Positions 7,001 through 7,474 of a DNA stretch of 7,474 bases are shown here, piece after piece. Origin of the DNA: an uncultured Bacteroidales bacterium (GTDB taxonomy: Bacteria > Bacteroidota > Bacteroidia > Bacteroidales > ML635J-15); contig CAJOEG010000067.1 of NCBI GenBank assembly GCA_905233405.1, forward strand, positions 1 to 7,474. The letters run 5' to 3'. How positions within the stretch are numbered: the first letter of the stretch is position 1; each line of letters starts with the position of its first letter. A program made the translations under genes and the position numbers. The notes under the pieces are model-generated. The model saw only the letters and a program-made list of their open reading frames with translations, made no database searches and was not told the DNA's origin.

Positions 7001-7108
7001 ATGGCTGCGGCGTTTGAGGCTGACGCTGTTTGAATGGCTGCGCCGTTTCTATGGGCTAGCGCCCGTTTCAAGTTTCACGTTTCTAAGTTTATATGGCTGA
7101 CGCCGTTT
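7001..7108 (+). repeat. Tandem array of about 17-base mini-hairpin units
   Basis: Units start at 7001, 7018, 7034 and 7051, a period of 16-17 bases, and a fifth starts at 7093. The consensus is ATGGCTGnCGCCGTTT. The units at 7034 and 7093 fold as ATGGC/GCCGT with loops TGC and TGAC. The unit at 7051 has a longer stem, ATGGGC/GCCCGT, with loop TAGC. The units at 7001 and 7018 are decayed. Each stem has a T-G wobble at the second pair. Between 7066 and 7092 lie GTTTC-type words without a hairpin. No coding sense is seen on either strand. Confidence 0.65.
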
Positions 7109-7120
7109 ATGGGTTTAATG

Positions 7121-7133
7121 TTGTTTATAACAA
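7121..7133. repeat. 13-base palindrome at the centre of an inverted repeat field
   Basis: TTGTT-TAT-AACAA is perfectly symmetric. To its left the sequence is full of GTTT words (about 6995-7118); to its right it is full of AAAC words (about 7136-7230). It therefore marks the point where the repeat orientation flips. Confidence 0.5.
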
Positions 7134-7188
7134 TTTCAAACAACTTTAAACTACTTCAAACCATTTCAAACAACCAGAAACATAGAAA
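7131..7188 (+). repeat. 10-base tandem repeat, about six copies
   Basis: CAATTTCAAA, CAACTTTAAA, CTACTTCAAA, CCATTTCAAA, CAACCAGAAA and CATAGAAA follow each other at exactly 10-base spacing from 7131. Each unit ends in AAA, so the short A-runs are phased close to the DNA helical turn. Further AAAC words continue less regularly to about 7230. Confidence 0.65.
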
Positions 7189-7194
7189 CTCAGA

Positions 7195-7208
7195 AACCGC
7201 GAAGCGAG
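7195..7208 (-). repeat. Mini-hairpin motif copy, opposite orientation
   Basis: On the minus strand TCGC (7207-7204 region) pairs with GCGG around TTC: C-G, G-C and C-G, closed by a T-G wobble. This is the same layout as the plus-strand hairpins at 1901 and 1981, with the third pair changed to C-G. It lies in the AAAC arm right of the palindrome and 30 bases past the rimM stop. Confidence 0.4.
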
Positions 7209-7238
7209 AAACTTTGAAACATTTTCTAAACTTCTCCC

Positions 7239-7474
7239 CTACTCCAGATACAAATCTATCAGTCCTTCGGGAGCATCAATATAAACTTCCTGCTTGTCGT
7301 CGTCGATGCCAACGACTATGTCTTCGGTGTATGGGATAATTATTGTCTTGCCGTTGAAGTCGGTTTCGAAGACTGGATTTCCAGGAATTAGGTTGAAATC
7401 GGCAATCTCACCGACAAATCCGCGATGTGCATCAAATACCTTGTATCCAACCAGCTCAAGTTCCTCGTCGAATT
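7239..7474 (-). CDS. rimM: Ribosome maturation factor RimM, C-terminal PRC-barrel part (partial, 5' end outside window)
   Basis: RimM binds ribosomal protein S19 and helps mature the head of the 30S subunit. The minus-strand frame ending in TAG at 7241-7239 is open to the right edge and gives 77 residues. They begin FDEELELVGYKVFDAHRG and end APEGLIDLYLE. That is the RimM PRC-barrel pattern: LVGY-x-VFD, then a G-x-VGEI-x-DF turn, IIIPYTEDIVVGID, and the near-invariant PEGL(I/L)-x-LYL terminus. The N-terminal beta-barrel lies outside the window. It converges on the carbamoyltransferase gene, and the gap is filled by repeats. I saw no strong terminator for it; the repeat field is the only structured DNA downstream. 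Confidence 0.9.
   Translation of the reverse strand, partial: FDEELELVGYKVFDAHRGFVGEIADFNLIPGNPVFETDFNGKTIIIPYTEDIVVGIDDDKQEVYIDAPEGLIDLYLE

Noticed and set aside
7001..7208. Small non-coding RNA gene
   Set aside because: No TAnnTTTG promoter box or terminator with a T-run frames the hairpins on either strand, so a discrete RNA gene is not supported.
7034..7339. 101-codon plus-strand open frame
   Set aside because: It starts inside the hairpin array and runs antisense into rimM; composition reflects the repeats, not a protein.

Overview
The window looks like chromosomal DNA from a member of the Bacteroidota, most likely an anaerobic Bacteroidales species. Four things point there. The 904-residue surface protein ends in a type IX secretion (T9SS) sorting domain. 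Two promoters fit the Bacteroidota consensus (TTTG or a near match, 19 bases, TAnnTTTG). Gene starts lack clear Shine-Dalgarno sequences. The FtsK membrane domain has the Bacteroidota form. The exact genus cannot be read from the sequence.

Layout. Positions 1-1711 (minus strand) hold a secreted DUF4412-like protein, followed downstream by the N-terminal 322 residues of the DNA translocase FtsK, which runs off the left edge. An A/T-rich hairpin with a T-run lies in the 56-base gap between them. Positions 1712-2111 are a divergent intergenic region with a promoter for each direction; between the promoters are degenerate short tandem repeats and two copies of a tiny hairpin. Positions 2112-4826 (plus) encode a modular surface protein: signal peptide, chitobiase/hexosaminidase C-terminal-like domain, BspA-type leucine-rich repeats, three InlB-B-like repeats and a T9SS tail. 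Positions 4953-6935 (plus) are a two-gene unit, carbamate kinase (arcC) then ornithine carbamoyltransferase, with its own promoter and a strong terminator. Positions 6990-7238 are a repeat-filled gap between convergent genes. Positions 7239-7474 (minus) are the C-terminal part of the ribosome maturation factor RimM.

How the genes work together. The only clear metabolic unit is arcC plus ornithine carbamoyltransferase. Together they can convert citrulline and phosphate to ornithine and carbamoyl phosphate, then make ATP, CO2 and ammonia, which is the lower half of the arginine deiminase route. No arginine deiminase gene is in the window. FtsK and RimM are housekeeping genes. The surface protein appears to be a monocistronic, exported, possibly adhesive or glycan-binding factor.

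I saw no defence system, transposase, CRISPR array, tRNA or rRNA. The least explained content is in the two intergenic regions. They share a mini-hairpin motif that keeps its base pairing while its sequence changes, embedded in 7-, 10-, 17- and 22-base degenerate repeats. In the right-hand region the pattern is arranged in opposite orientations around a 13-base palindrome.
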